Assembly (NCBI RefSeq): GCF_945277285.1
Contig: NZ_CALYPR010000006.1
Span: 1 to 64,000, forward strand
DNA from: an uncultured Bartonella sp.
Lineage (GTDB): Bacteria > Pseudomonadota > Alphaproteobacteria > Rhizobiales > Rhizobiaceae
DNA: 64,000 bases
Direction of reading: 5' to 3'
Positions within the stretch are counted from its first letter, which is position 1, and every line of letters begins with the position of its first letter. Below are positions 11,401 through 20,361 of this stretch, one piece after another. Made by a program: the position numbers and the translations under genes. Under the pieces are notes generated by a model that was not told where the DNA came from, ran no database searches, and was given only the letters and a program-made list of their open reading frames with translations.

Positions 11401-12629
11401 CCTATGGTGCACGTATTTTCGTTGATGACGGTGATATCGTCAAACGTGGCCAGCGCATTGCCGAATGGGATCCATATACCCGTCCGATCATGACAGATGT
11501 CGAGGGCTATGTCGGGTTTGAGGATATGGTTGATGGTCTGTCAGTGACAGAGACAACCGACGAAGCAACCGGCATTACCAAACGTCAGGTTATCGACTGG
11601 CGTGCCAATCCACGTGGTGCAGAGCTCAAACCTGCTATTGTTATCTATTCAGATAAGAAGGGCAGCAAGATTGCAAAACAGTCAAAAGGTGGCGATGCGC
11701 GTTATATGATGTCGGTTGAGACTGTTCTTTCGGTTGAACCGGGTGCTCATGTCAAAGCCGGTGACGTTATTGGCCGTCTGCCGATGGAAAGCGCCAAGAC
11801 CAAGGATATCACCGGTGGTCTTCCGCGTGTTGCCGAGCTCTTCGAAGCCCGCCGTCCGAAGGATCATGCCATTATTGCCGAAATTGATGGTACAATCCGT
11901 TTTGGGCGCGACTACAAGAACAAACGGCGTATCACGATTGAGCCTAATGATGACACGGTAGAGCCGGTAGAATATCTCATTCCGAAGGGTAAACCATTCC
12001 ATTTGCAGGATGGTGACCAGATCGAAAAGGGTGACTATATCCTTGATGGCAATCCGGCGCCGCACGACATTCTGGCGATCAAAGGTGTTGAGGCTCTGGC
12101 TTCATACCTTGTCAACGAGATCCAGTCTGTTTATCGTCTTCAAGGTGTTTTGATTAACGATAAACACATTGAGGTTATCGTTCGCCAGATGCTGCAGAAA
12201 GTTGAAATTACCGATTCTGGTGATTCAGGCTATATCCCGGGTGACAATGTTGACCGGATCGAGCTTGAAGAAGTCAATGACCGTCTGATCGAAGAAGGCA
12301 AAAAACCTGCAAGCGGTAATCCGGTTCTGTTAGGTATTACCAAGGCTTCGTTGCAGACGCCGTCATTCATTTCGGCGGCATCTTTCCAGGAAACAACACG
12401 TGTTCTAACCGAAGCAGCTGTTGCAGGAAAGATGGATACGTTGCAGGGCTTGAAGGAAAACGTCATTGTTGGCCGTCTTATCCCTGCCGGTACAGGTGGC
12501 ACGATTGCTCAGATCCGCCGTATTGCTACAGCTCGTGACGATCTCATTGTTGACGAGCAGCGCAAATCAAATGGTGGCGAAAAAGCTAAAGCCATGCTGT
12601 CGGATATGACACATACAGCTGCTGAATAG
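8421..12629 (+). CDS. rpoC: DNA-directed RNA polymerase subunit beta'
   Basis: RpoC is 1402 aa. The N-terminal zinc site is visible ([20 protein letters not shown]). The catalytic Mg motif [16 protein letters not shown] and the second zinc cluster ([15 protein letters not shown]) are intact. Start ATG 8421 has AAGGAGAACGGC upstream. It ends the secE-rpoC block and is closed by a strong terminator. The str-type genes rpsL-rpsG-fusA that follow rpoC in many relatives are not next to it here. Confidence 0.98.
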   Translation: MNQEVMNLFNPQAPAQTFDSIRISIASPEKILSWSYGEIKKPETINYRTFKPERDGLFCARIFGPIKDYECLCGKYKRMKYKGIICEKCGVEVTLSRVRRERMGHIELAAPVAHIWFLKSLPSRIGTLLDMTLKDIERVLYFENYIVTEPGLTSLKMHQLLSEEEYMMAVDEFGPDQFTALIGAEAIYELLAAMDLQKIAADLRAELAETTSDLKIKKLMKRLKIVENFIESGNRPEWMIMKVIPVIPPDLRPLVPLDGGRFATSDLNDLYRRVINRNNRLKRLIELRAPGIIVRNEKRMLQEAVDALFDNGRRGRVITGANKRPLKSLSDMLKGKQGRFRQNLLGKRVDYSGRSVIVTGPELKLHQCGLPKKMALELFKPFIYARLDAKGFSSTVKQAKKLVEKERPEVWDILEEVIREHPVLLNRAPTLHRLGIQAFEPTLIEGKAIQLHPLVCTAFNADFDGDQMAVHVPLSLEAQLEARVLMMSTNNILHPANGAPIIVPSQDMVLGLYYLSIVCEHEPGEGMAFGDMGELQHALDCKVVTLHTKIKGRVKSVDADGNIVSKIYDTTPGRLIIGETLPKSPNIKFDIVNQEMTKKNISKMIDHVYRHCGQKETVMFCDRIMSLGFANACKAGISFGKDDMVIPESKARLVQETEALAKEYEQQYNDGLITQGEKYNKVVDAWGKCTDRVADEMMKRIQAVEFDPETGRQKPMNSIYMMSHSGARGSPNQMKQLGGMRGLMAKPSGEIIETPIISNFKEGLTVNEYFNSTHGARKGLADTALKTANSGYLTRRLVDVAQDAIISEVDCGTDKGLTMQAIVDAGQVVASLGQRILGRTALHDILHPTTGEVIVEGGRMIEEADVAKIEAAGIQSVQIRSALTCETRVGVCAKCYGRDLARGTPVNQGEAVGVIAAQSIGEPGTQLTMRTFHLGGTAQVVDTSYLEASYEGKVELRNRKVVRNSEGHLVVMGRNMAILIKDENGKERASHRITYGARIFVDDGDIVKRGQRIAEWDPYTRPIMTDVEGYVGFEDMVDGLSVTETTDEATGITKRQVIDWRANPRGAELKPAIVIYSDKKGSKIAKQSKGGDARYMMSVETVLSVEPGAHVKAGDVIGRLPMESAKTKDITGGLPRVAELFEARRPKDHAIIAEIDGTIRFGRDYKNKRRITIEPNDDTVEPVEYLIPKGKPFHLQDGDQIEKGDYILDGNPAPHDILAIKGVEALASYLVNEIQSVYRLQGVLINDKHIEVIVRQMLQKVEITDSGDSGYIPGDNVDRIELEEVNDRLIEEGKKPASGNPVLLGITKASLQTPSFISAASFQETTRVLTEAAVAGKMDTLQGLKENVIVGRLIPAGTGGTIAQIRRIATARDDLIVDEQRKSNGGEKAKAMLSDMTHTAAE

Positions 12630-12650
12630 GAAGCTTATTTAAAAGCATTA

Positions 12651-12680
12651 AAAAGCCCGGTTAAGTAACCGGGCTTTTTT
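12651..12680 (+). terminator. Intrinsic terminator after rpoC
   Basis: The near-perfect hairpin AAAAGCCCGGTTA / TAACCGGGCTTTT with loop AGT is followed by further Ts, 21 nt after the rpoC stop. It is a textbook Rho-independent terminator. Its symmetric A/T flanks would also allow it to work for the minus-strand gene at 12775-13194. Confidence 0.9.
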
Positions 12681-12774
12681 ATCACCAATCAGGACGAGGA
12701 ATACGCATTCTATTCATTGAGCCGATAAATGCTGCTTTCGCTATTTCCTCAGGCTTGAAACTACCTCGCTTCGA

Positions 12775-13194
12775 TCACTCATTATCACCATTATGACCAT
12801 TGTTGTCATTGTTATCATGATTATGAGGTTCGTTTTCGATTTCTATATTGGCATCATCAAGAGTGAGATCATGCCGTTCGCATGTTTCATACATCCAATT
12901 GGTAAATTTCACTTTTAGACCATTCAGAGAATATAGATCGGTATAATAGATGCGGTTGGTTGCCATGCACCATGGGACATTTTTTTCATCTATACCGGAT
13001 TGTTTATGGAGGAGCTCGATAACATAGGCAATACCTTCGTCACAACTTTCCGTACGGCAATAATTTTTGTCTTGTGCAAAAGCATAAAGTTCTGAACGGC
13101 CGAGCCGGTTGATAAGCGCATCAAATGATAATGGAATAACGATAATGATAATAATAAGTAGAATAAAGCCGACAATCCACTTCTTTTTATGCAT
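12775..13194 (-). CDS. Hypothetical membrane-anchored protein with His/Asn/Asp-rich C-terminus
   Basis: I do not recognise this 139-aa protein. Residues 1-7 are basic (MHKKKWI), followed by a very hydrophobic segment to about residue 22 (GFILLIIIIIVIPLSF). It is thus probably anchored with its bulk in the periplasm. Four cysteines follow (YCRTESC, WCMA, TCER), which could form disulfides. The last 25 or so residues are a low-complexity run of His, Asn, Asp, Glu and Gly (for example NHDNNDNNGHNGDNE), which could bind metal, though that is speculation. It is a single gene facing rpoC and shares the terminator region. Confidence 0.6.
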   Translation of the reverse strand: MHKKKWIVGFILLIIIIIVIPLSFDALINRLGRSELYAFAQDKNYCRTESCDEGIAYVIELLHKQSGIDEKNVPWCMATNRIYYTDLYSLNGLKVKFTNWMYETCERHDLTLDDANIEIENEPHNHDNNDNNGHNGDNE

Positions 13195-13601
13195 GATGGC
13201 ACACTTCAGGTAACACGCTTTGTTTTGCTATAGGTCTGTCAGGGTAATAGCATAAACGGTTTCAGCCATTTAATACAGACTATAAAATTGTTACTTATTT
13301 AAAAATCTATACAAAGCAAACAGGCCTTTTAAAACATCGCAAAGCAGAAACGCAGAAAATGGGTAAGTTAACTAGTAGAAAAGTGCAGAAATTTTGCATA
13401 TTAGAAAATTTGGCGGCATAGTCGCCAAACAGTTTATTAAAAATATAGAAACGCACTTGCAGAGGCTAAATTTGTTTGTCAAAGGGGTCTGCACATCATT
13501 GCTTTGGGGTTTGCATCTATGTTTTTCATGGTTATAGTGAAATAAATAGAGGATTTTTTTCAGGTTTGATCATCTTCGTTCGTGCCTGATTTGGTAAACT
13601 T
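13195..13601. other. 407-bp gene-free region between two divergent genes
   Basis: This is AT-rich spacer between the minus-strand membrane protein and the plus-strand MerR gene, so it should hold both promoters. The one clear structure is a hairpin TTTGGCG (13409-13415) / CGCCAAA (13423-13429), followed on the minus strand by a short T-rich stretch. No open reading frame or RNA gene could be supported, and no MerR operator was recognised. Confidence 0.5.
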
Positions 13602-13988
13602 ATGCATGAATATTACTCCATTGGTGAACTCACCCGCGAATTTGGTGTGACTACGCGAACATTGCGTTATTATGAAGATCAGGGTTTGATTATGCCAATG
13701 CGCCGTGGGCGTACAAGGCTTTATACCCAGCTTGATCGTCATCGACTTCAACAAATACTCAGGGCAAAACGGCTTAATTTTTCATTGGCAGAAATTGCTT
13801 CTCTTCTCACTATGACCGGTGCACCTTTTGAAGATGAAGGAGAAGCAGAAAAGGTGTTGGCGGAGATAAAGGAAAAACGTGAAGATCTCAAACAAATGCG
13901 GCGTGATATTGATGAATCACTTCGTGAACTCGAACGCATTGAAGAAATCTGTTTTGAGCGTCTTGCGGAACGAGATGTCAACCGTTAG
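13602..13988 (+). CDS. MerR-family transcriptional regulator
   Basis: This 128-aa protein has the MerR winged helix-turn-helix at the N-terminus (YYSIGELTREFGVTTRTLRYYE, residues 4-25, then RRGRTRLY). A coiled-coil dimerisation helix rich in Glu, Lys and Arg spans about 85-120. The metal-binding cysteines of MerR, CueR or ZntR are absent; only one Cys lies near the end. This rules out a classical metal sensor. In other alphaproteobacteria similar short regulators control acyl-CoA or leucine breakdown genes, but no such gene is adjacent, so the target is unknown. Confidence 0.85.
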   Translation: MHEYYSIGELTREFGVTTRTLRYYEDQGLIMPMRRGRTRLYTQLDRHRLQQILRAKRLNFSLAEIASLLTMTGAPFEDEGEAEKVLAEIKEKREDLKQMRRDIDESLRELERIEEICFERLAERDVNR

Positions 13989-14046
13989 GCGTGACAACCA
14001 GTTTTCTGAGGGTAAAAATTGGCTTCACCTATTTCACTTTTTTTGC

Positions 14047-15021
14047 TCAATTTGTCTGTAGCTTTCCAATGATTTTCCCCCAACAGGCATTAACCGGTTT
14101 TTGTAGTCGATCGTCGTCCTGACTTATTTCGCTTTTTGAAAATTGGGCTATCAGGTTTTGTGCTTCAATTTCATCAAATACACAGCCGCAAAAGTCACGG
14201 CATAAATTGTTGTCGGGCTGAGTCTTTTGGCATTCAATGACGCAGGCATTTTCCATTGGTGCGCGTAATGCATGAAGAGAAGGCGGAAAAATGAGCGTGA
14301 TACAATAGAGAATCGTCAGTAGAACCGGTTGATGGACAAGGTAGAAAATCAGGCTGTGGCGCCCCATCAGTTGCAGAATAGTGTCGAGAAAATGCGGACG
14401 AATTCCTTGTTTCAATGCACTCATACCATGAAATAAATCGTCAACCCGAGCAGTCGTTAGACCAATAAGTCCTGCCGAAAACCATGGAAAAACCGGAACA
14501 TAATCGAAAGAGGGACGAGGAAATGTCGATAAGCCGATCCATAACAGGTAGGGCGCATTAAAAATGTCCGAAGTAAAGGCATAAGGCGCCAAAAAAACAG
14601 TAACAATAGCGATCAAATTTAAGAAAATTGGAGTATGGAGAAATAAAAGAGCAATGATGCTGGTCAAAGCTATTTCGTGAAGGATGCCAAAATAGATAAA
14701 TCCTTGTGGCATGGCAAAATAGCTAACCAGCGACACGAGGCCCGCTGCCAATATAATAACCAATAAACGGTGAAAATAGGCGTGCCAGCGAATTTTTTTG
14801 GCATGGGCCAGATAAAGACTGAAACCGGCTGTAAACAAAAAGCAAAAAGCAACTAAACGCGCGAGAATACGTAAAACACCACTTGCAGGCAGTTCTGGCG
14901 GAATATAGGAAAAATAGCTCAAATCCCAGCTAAAATGGTAGATAACCATGCCAACCAAAGCAAGACCGCGAAAGATATCAACCTTTTGTAATCGATTTTC
15001 GTCTGTTTGAGGCTGGTTCAT
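14047..15021 (-). CDS. DUF1624 / heparan-alpha-glucosaminide N-acetyltransferase-like membrane protein
   Basis: This is a polytopic inner-membrane protein of 324 aa. It opens with the family signature RLQKVDIFRGLALVGMVIYH (about 10-29) and has roughly seven to eight hydrophobic helices. Such proteins are thought to transfer acyl groups across membranes. Bacterial substrates are mostly unknown. After the last helix comes a soluble tail of about 70 residues with six cysteines (ACVIEC, LCRDFCGC, ACWG). The gene stands alone, divergent from the nitroreductase gene. Confidence 0.8.
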   Translation of the reverse strand: MNQPQTDENRLQKVDIFRGLALVGMVIYHFSWDLSYFSYIPPELPASGVLRILARLVAFCFLFTAGFSLYLAHAKKIRWHAYFHRLLVIILAAGLVSLVSYFAMPQGFIYFGILHEIALTSIIALLFLHTPIFLNLIAIVTVFLAPYAFTSDIFNAPYLLWIGLSTFPRPSFDYVPVFPWFSAGLIGLTTARVDDLFHGMSALKQGIRPHFLDTILQLMGRHSLIFYLVHQPVLLTILYCITLIFPPSLHALRAPMENACVIECQKTQPDNNLCRDFCGCVFDEIEAQNLIAQFSKSEISQDDDRLQKPVNACWGKIIGKLQTN

Positions 15022-15118
15022 ATCGGCATCCTTTGCTATCTATTTAACCTTCAATAGACTTTTTGCGTATTTTAAAATAGGCAAATGTTGTATTTTTCTG
15101 CGGATAAAAGGTTTTCAA

Positions 15119-15796
15119 ATGACCAAGATCGAAAATTTTTGTGATGTGATAAAGAGTCGAAGATCAATCCGCGCTTATTCAACGAAAGATGTTGATCGCA
15201 AAACAGTGGAAGAAATCCTGCAACTCGCTTCTCGTGCACCTTCTGGTGCCAATATCCAAGCTTGGCAGGTTATTGTGCTGCATAATGGTGCATTGAAAAA
15301 GCTTGGACAAAAGCTTTTTGATATGGCGGTCAATGGCGTCAAAGAACAATGTGAATACCAGTTTTATCCCCGTTCATGGCGCGAGCCCTATCTATCAAGA
15401 CGACGCAAAGTAGGGTGGGACCTTTATCGCTCTTTGGGCATAGCGCGTTCTGAACGAAGAAAAATTGAACAGCAACAAGCAAAGAATTTCATGTTTTTCG
15501 GAGCGCCGGTCGGTCTTATCTTTACTATGGATCGTGATATGGAACGGGGAAGCTGGCTTGATCTTGGCTGTTTCATCCAGACTATTGCGCTCGTCGCACG
15601 CAGCTTCGGTCTTGATAGTTGCATTCAAGCGGCATTTTCAGAATATCACAAGACAATATCGGAGGATCTCAATATTCCGGCCGACCGGCAAGTAATCTGC
15701 GGGCTGGCTTTGGGCTACCGTGATGAAAAAGCCCCCGAAAACAATTTTCCGATAGAGCGTGCACGATTGGAAGAATTCGTTCGGTTTATCGACTGA
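15119..15796 (+). CDS. Nitroreductase family protein (FMN-dependent)
   Basis: This 225-aa protein has the nitroreductase FMN-binding N-terminus (VIKSRRSIRAYSTKDVDR, about 9-26, then ASRAPSGANIQAWQV). A C-terminal GLALGYRDEKAPEN segment is typical of the family. Members reduce nitroaromatics, quinones or other acceptors with NAD(P)H. The mid-segment DLGCFIQTIALVARSFGL is the usual dimer and flavin helix. AAAAGG precedes ATG 15119. The physiological substrate cannot be told from sequence. Confidence 0.87.
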   Translation: MTKIENFCDVIKSRRSIRAYSTKDVDRKTVEEILQLASRAPSGANIQAWQVIVLHNGALKKLGQKLFDMAVNGVKEQCEYQFYPRSWREPYLSRRRKVGWDLYRSLGIARSERRKIEQQQAKNFMFFGAPVGLIFTMDRDMERGSWLDLGCFIQTIALVARSFGLDSCIQAAFSEYHKTISEDLNIPADRQVICGLALGYRDEKAPENNFPIERARLEEFVRFID

Positions 15797-15876
15797 TTGG
15801 ACTTTGACGGTAAATGGCTGTTGGGTAGAATTTTTAAAAAAGATATAACGAAATTTTTTGTGAAAATAAAAATCTG

Positions 15877-15892
15877 TTAATCATTTTTTAAC
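15877..15892 (+). promoter_or_regulatory. Candidate CtrA-binding site
   Basis: The sequence TTAA-TCATTTT-TTAA followed by C matches the full alphaproteobacterial CtrA recognition pattern TTAA-N7-TTAA(C). It lies 82 bp before the short ORF at 15974 and about 240 bp before sdaA. The surroundings are AT-rich, so a chance match is possible. Confidence 0.4.
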
Positions 15893-15973
15893 ATTGTGTA
15901 TTCGCGTTTTCATCTTTATAAAGGCCTCCCAATCCGCTGCATATGTTGCGTTACAGTTTTAAAAGGTGCTTTT

Positions 15974-16075
15974 ATGGATGAGATTATAGAAAAGTCGTGT
16001 TGGAGCATCACCATCAGGGCAACAATAGCGCTTGTTTCCATTATTTCTCTTATTTATTTGACTGTTGGTTTTTAG
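15974..16075 (+). CDS. Possible 33-aa single-span membrane protein
   Basis: A short ORF with ATG 15974 has AAAAGGTG about 6-13 nt upstream, a good ribosome-binding site. The product has a charged N-terminus (MDEIIEKSCW) and then about 20 hydrophobic residues (ITIRATIALVSIISLIYLTV) ending GF. It fits a one-helix small membrane protein. It fills an otherwise empty 335-bp gap before sdaA and lies downstream of a CtrA-like site. No family is recognised, and it could be a chance ORF. Confidence 0.4.
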   Translation: MDEIIEKSCWSITIRATIALVSIISLIYLTVGF

Positions 16076-16131
16076 TTGGCACTTAACTTGATATTAGCAT
16101 TTAATGAACTGTAGTTTGTTCGATTAACTCT

Positions 16132-17529
16132 ATGTTTCTTTCAGTTTTCGAGCTTTTTAAAATTGGCATTGGGCCGTCGAGTTCCCATACAATGGGGCCA
16201 ATGACTGCAGCTAATATGTTTCTAGTTGAAATTCTATCGAACAATTGGCCGAAGCCTGCACATGCGGCAATTAGCCATTTAACAGTTTCATTGCACGGGT
16301 CCCTTGCATTTACCGGCAAGGGCCACGCAACAGATAGAGCTGTCATTTTGGGCTTAATGGGAGAAAATCCCGCAACAGTCGTTCCTGACGAAATGGATAC
16401 ATTGGTTCAATCTGTCTATGAGACAAAAAAGGTCCATCCGGCAGGCCATCCAGTCTATCAGTTCGATCCGCAGACAGACCTGAATTTTGATTGTCATAGG
16501 CCGTTGCCGGGTCATACAAATGGCCTTGTGTTTGAAGGTCTCGACAAACTTCAAAATGTTCTTTTAAGGCGCGTTTATTATTCCATCGGTGGTGGTTTTG
16601 TTGTTAGGGAAGAAGATATAAATCGCGTTCGCCGCAACAATGAAAGCGAGCGGTACAAAGTGCCTTTTCCTTTTGAAACTGCACGCGATATGCTAGCAAT
16701 GGCAGAACAGTCGGGACTTTCTATTGCCGAGATGAAACGTACCAACGAAGAAACTATTGTAACACGAAATGAACTCGATCAGGGATTGGACAAGATATTT
16801 TTTGCCATGAAATCTTGCGTTGAGCGCGGGCTTGAAAAAGACGGGGAACTGCCTGGAGGGTTGCATATCAAGCGTCGCGCCAAGAAACTTTATGAAAAGC
16901 TTTTGGCCGATAGCAAATTGAATCAGCTGAATCCGTTGGCGGCCAATGACTGGCTTGCGGTCTTTGCCATTGCCGTTAATGAAGAAAATGCCGCCGGCGG
17001 ACGCGTGGTCACAGCACCCACCAATGGCGCGGCAGGAGTAATACCGGCAGTTCTCAGTTATTATTTGCGCTTTTGCGCCGGTGCTGGCCAAAACGGCGTA
17101 CGTGATTTTCTGCTCACGGCGGCGGCTATCGGCGGTATAATTAAATGCAATGCGTCTATTTCTGGTGCAGAGGTTGGTTGCCAAGGTGAAGTCGGCTCGG
17201 CCTCGTCTATGGCCGCAGCCGGTTTGACCGCAGCATTAGGGGGGACACCGAAACAGATCGAAAACGCTGCTGAAATTGCTCTTGAACACCATTTGGGCAT
17301 GACTTGCGATCCGGTAGCCGGTCTTGTTCAAGTACCATGCATAGAAAGAAATGCTATGGGAGCTGTCAAGGCTGTTACAGCTGCATCTTTGGCACTTCAT
17401 GGTGACGGTATCCATGTTGTTTCACTCGACGCCTGTATTAAAACGATGCGTGAGACGGGGCGGGATATGAGCGAGAGATATAAGGAAACCAGCAAAGGTG
17501 GTCTTGCAGTCAATGTAACGGATTGCTAA
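16132..17529 (+). CDS. sdaA: L-serine dehydratase (L-serine ammonia-lyase)
   Basis: The 465-aa single-chain SdaA carries both the beta (N-terminal, [13 protein letters not shown]) and alpha domains. It is an oxygen-sensitive [4Fe-4S] enzyme that converts L-serine to pyruvate and ammonia. Candidate cluster cysteines lie in [15 protein letters not shown] and in [18 protein letters not shown], as in E. coli SdaA. The start [15 protein letters not shown] is canonical even though no strong ribosome-binding site is visible. The DUF1489 gene follows after 10 bp. Serine breakdown would feed pyruvate metabolism. Confidence 0.95.
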   Translation: MFLSVFELFKIGIGPSSSHTMGPMTAANMFLVEILSNNWPKPAHAAISHLTVSLHGSLAFTGKGHATDRAVILGLMGENPATVVPDEMDTLVQSVYETKKVHPAGHPVYQFDPQTDLNFDCHRPLPGHTNGLVFEGLDKLQNVLLRRVYYSIGGGFVVREEDINRVRRNNESERYKVPFPFETARDMLAMAEQSGLSIAEMKRTNEETIVTRNELDQGLDKIFFAMKSCVERGLEKDGELPGGLHIKRRAKKLYEKLLADSKLNQLNPLAANDWLAVFAIAVNEENAAGGRVVTAPTNGAAGVIPAVLSYYLRFCAGAGQNGVRDFLLTAAAIGGIIKCNASISGAEVGCQGEVGSASSMAAAGLTAALGGTPKQIENAAEIALEHHLGMTCDPVAGLVQVPCIERNAMGAVKAVTAASLALHGDGIHVVSLDACIKTMRETGRDMSERYKETSKGGLAVNVTDC

Positions 17530-17539
17530 ATCACAAATT

Positions 17540-17971
17540 ATGACCATTCATTTAGTAAAAATGTGCGTAGGCTGCTCATCAATTGAGGAGCTAGCTTCAT
17601 GGATAGATTATCACCTCGAAGAGTTGCGTATAAAAAGTGAAAAGCCCGAACAATTTCACGTCACGCGTATGGTACCAAAACGTATTGACGAACTCCTTGA
17701 CGACGGTTCGCTTTATTGGGTGATGAAAGGTAATATCCAGTGCCGACAGAAATTATTGGATATTCGTCCCTTTACCGATAGTCAGGGTATTCATCGCTGC
17801 AAGCTTGTGCTTGAGCCGAAAATCATTCCTACGGTTTGGCAACCAAAGCGGGCTTTTCAAGGATGGCGCTATTTAAAGGCTGATGAAGCACCCGCCGATG
17901 ATAGGAATAATGGTAAAAACCGGCTTCCGGCCGCTTTAAAACAAGAACTCTCCGATCTCGGGCTTCTATGA
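17540..17971 (+). CDS. DUF1489 family protein
   Basis: This 143-aa protein is typical of the alphaproteobacterial DUF1489 family (TIHLVKMCVGCSSIEELASW at the N-terminus; TRMVPKR; GSLYWVMKG; RPFQGWRYL-like AFQGWRYLKADEAPAD at the C-terminus). Function is unknown. It is predicted cytoplasmic, without signal peptide or membrane span. It starts 10 bp after sdaA and is probably co-transcribed. Confidence 0.88.
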   Translation: MTIHLVKMCVGCSSIEELASWIDYHLEELRIKSEKPEQFHVTRMVPKRIDELLDDGSLYWVMKGNIQCRQKLLDIRPFTDSQGIHRCKLVLEPKIIPTVWQPKRAFQGWRYLKADEAPADDRNNGKNRLPAALKQELSDLGLL

Positions 17972-18010
17972 AAGTTCTTTGAATAACTGGCGGCCCAATC
18001 AATCGTATAT

Positions 18011-18286
18011 TTAAAGATTGGTCGCACCTAAACGCAACTTGACACCAAATGAACCATTTGGACTTGTAAGACGTAAATGGATTCGTACAGGTGCCAAGGC
18101 GAGACGACGATTGCGTTGGGTTTGGCAAATCAAAAAGCCTATCACCGAGCGTGTGCTCAAGCCCTGCGGTACAGCTTTAAGATCGGCGAGTTTTAATGCC
18201 GCTTGTTGAAGCGACCGCAAAGCCAGTAACGGACTCTTGACATTATGGGAGCGAGCGTTTAACCCCATATCGGTTGCATTTGCCAT
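18011..18286 (-). CDS. Hypothetical small basic protein (low confidence)
   Basis: A 91-codon ORF starts with ATG 18286, which has AAAAGGT about 10 nt upstream. It lies 36 bp downstream of the D,D-carboxypeptidase gene on the same strand. The product is basic, with many Leu, Arg and Ala residues (for example RNRRLALAPVRIHLRL), and matches no family I know. The overlapping frames on both strands are also open, so it may be spurious. If it is not a gene, the 17972-18322 gap has no other content that I can support. Confidence 0.28.
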   Translation of the reverse strand: MANATDMGLNARSHNVKSPLLALRSLQQAALKLADLKAVPQGLSTRSVIGFLICQTQRNRRLALAPVRIHLRLTSPNGSFGVKLRLGATNL

Positions 18287-18322
18287 TGCTATGTTACCTT
18301 TTACGCAAAACTCAGACAATTT

Positions 18323-19741
18323 TTATTGTGTTATCGCATAGCAGTTAAAATTTGCTTTCTTTAAAGCTGTACATGCATCCCAAGCTGCTTTTTTTGAATT
18401 AAATCCGACGAAACGTGCGCGATAATAACGTTGCCCGTCTTTATCGAAGGATTGTGTGTAAGGGGTTGCATTTCCCAAAGCAGAACGGGCTGCAGTGGAT
18501 GCGTTTGAAAGCATATCATTTGCTTGTTGCTGGTTAGGCAAAGAACCAATCTGAATAGCCCAGCCAGTTTGTGCTGAACGTCCACTTGCCGGTGCCGAGG
18601 CTGTAATGACTGGGTCAATAGCGGTTGTTGCTGCCGTCTTTTGTTGAGGCTTGGAATTCACCGCATTGTTCAGTTCATTTACTGCTGTTGACGATTTTGA
18701 CGGAGCATTGGTAAGTGCAGTCAAAATCTCAGAATCATTATTCTGTTTTTTCGCTGGGGCAGTTTTTGCTAGGCCAGCAGTTGTTTGAGTTTTGGCTATC
18801 GTAGCAGGAATGCCGGTTTTTGCTACCGGTACAGGCGCTTGTTGAGCTGCTGGCAGATCATATTGTGTGGCCGCAAGAAGGGGAGCTCTCGTTTTTACAC
18901 GGCTTGCTTCCGGTAAATAACGACGCAAAAGTTCGGCCATATGGGCGTCGCGCAATGCAGAGGAACGGCTGCCCATAACAACAGCGACAATTGATCGCCC
19001 GTCCATGCGCATAGATGTAGCAAGATTGGAGCCTGACATACGGGTGTAACCGGTTTTTATGCCATCGACTCCCTTCATGTCGCGTACAAGCCGGTTGTGT
19101 CCGTTAATGGTCTGTCCACGGAATTGGAAGCTTGTCGTTTTGAACCATTCATATTGCTTTGGAAAATGTTCACGTAATGCCAAAGAGAGAATGGCAAGAT
19201 CGCGCGCTGTCGAATAGTTCTGCTCATCGGGCAAACCGGAAGCGTTGGCAAAATTGGTATTCATCATGCCCAGACGTCGTGCTTTTGCAGTCATAATTTG
19301 TGCAAAGCGCGGTTCAGAACCACCGAGATATTCTCCAATGGCCGTTGCAACGTCATTGGCGGATTTGGTAATCAGTGCTTTGGCGGCGAGCTCTGCCGGA
19401 ATTGTCTGGCCGGCTTTAAAACCGATTTTTGTCGGCGGACGGGAAGCAGCATAAGCAGAAACAGGAATTGGCGTATTGGGAGTAACGCGACCTGATTGCA
19501 TCGCTTCAAAAAGTAGATAAAGCGTCATCATTTTTGTGAGTGAGGCCGGATAACGGCGGGCATTGCCATTAACTTCGTAAAGTGGGCGCCCGGTATTGGC
19601 GTCAATAACAATGACAGCGTATTTGTCGGCATAGGCACTTTGCGGTGCGGCATTTGCAATTGTAACAGAAAAAGTAAATACAAACGTAGCAATGGCGGCT
19701 GTTTTGAAAAGATTAGCTACTTTTTGGTAGGCTTTTTGCAC
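18323..19741 (-). CDS. D-alanyl-D-alanine carboxypeptidase (S11/PBP5 family) with SPOR domain
   Basis: This 472-aa periplasmic protein has a signal peptide (about 1-31). Its S11 penicillin-binding domain shows all three motifs: SLTK at 67-70, SAN at 127-129 and KTG at 229-231. A Pro/Ala/Thr-rich linker (about 290-390) leads to a C-terminal SPOR domain (about 395-470, GWAIQIGSLPNQQQANDML) that binds denuded peptidoglycan at the septum. It trims the terminal D-Ala of peptidoglycan stem peptides. The SPOR fusion is characteristic of alphaproteobacteria. It is divergent from clpS. Confidence 0.93.
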   Translation of the reverse strand: MQKAYQKVANLFKTAAIATFVFTFSVTIANAAPQSAYADKYAVIVIDANTGRPLYEVNGNARRYPASLTKMMTLYLLFEAMQSGRVTPNTPIPVSAYAASRPPTKIGFKAGQTIPAELAAKALITKSANDVATAIGEYLGGSEPRFAQIMTAKARRLGMMNTNFANASGLPDEQNYSTARDLAILSLALREHFPKQYEWFKTTSFQFRGQTINGHNRLVRDMKGVDGIKTGYTRMSGSNLATSMRMDGRSIVAVVMGSRSSALRDAHMAELLRRYLPEASRVKTRAPLLAATQYDLPAAQQAPVPVAKTGIPATIAKTQTTAGLAKTAPAKKQNNDSEILTALTNAPSKSSTAVNELNNAVNSKPQQKTAATTAIDPVITASAPASGRSAQTGWAIQIGSLPNQQQANDMLSNASTAARSALGNATPYTQSFDKDGQRYYRARFVGFNSKKAAWDACTALKKANFNCYAITQ

Positions 19742-19977
19742 TTTTAATAACCCTTGATTTCGCCAAATAAAATTTGCGCCAGAGTCGCCTCTGTCGCACG
19801 AATTATGAAAAGATTAACCGGACAGCGTTACCAATTTATTTAAAAAAAGATTTTTTTGCATAGTCGGCTAAATCGTGGCCGGTGCTTAATGGTGGAAAAA
19901 ACCATAAAACTATTATTAAACTTCGCTATCGAAGGACTTATAATTTATTAAAAATACATTACATGAATTGTCATAAA

Positions 19978-20355
19978 ATGGAAAACTCGACGTTGGTGGA
20001 AAACAAGTTGGAAAAACTGACAAACCAAATTGATGGAAGAGAAGACGGGAATTCGGACGGTTTTGAATCCGGCATTGCCACTAAAACCCTACCGAAAGTG
20101 AAAAGACCGGACTTTTATCGCGTGCTTCTTTTGAATGACGATTATACTCCGATGGAATTTGTTGTATTTGTGTTGCAGAAATTTTTCCGTAAGAATCGCG
20201 AAGACGCGACGCGTATTATGTTGAATGTTCATCGCACCGGTGTTGGCGAATGTGGTGTCTATTCTTATGAAGTGGCCGAAACCAAAGTTGCACAGGTAAT
20301 GGATTGTGCCCGCGAAAACCAGCATCCTTTGCAGTGCGTGATGGAAAGAAAGTGA
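19978..20355 (+). CDS. clpS: ATP-dependent Clp protease adaptor ClpS
   Basis: ClpS delivers N-degron substrates to ClpAP. The core (about 35-125) is complete: [20 protein letters not shown], the [14 protein letters not shown] helix, and [19 protein letters not shown]. The start is uncertain. ATG 19978 gives 125 aa, ATG 19963 adds five residues, and an even earlier ATG at 19882 would give an atypically long N-terminus. None has a convincing ribosome-binding site. clpA follows after 6 bp, confirming the partner. Confidence 0.92.
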   Translation: MENSTLVENKLEKLTNQIDGREDGNSDGFESGIATKTLPKVKRPDFYRVLLLNDDYTPMEFVVFVLQKFFRKNREDATRIMLNVHRTGVGECGVYSYEVAETKVAQVMDCARENQHPLQCVMERK

Positions 20356-20361
20356 ACGCCC

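Noticed and set aside
17829-18128. Minus-strand ORF overlapping the end of the DUF1489 gene
   Set aside because: It overlaps a recognised gene in antisense and shows no domain, so it is treated as a shadow frame.
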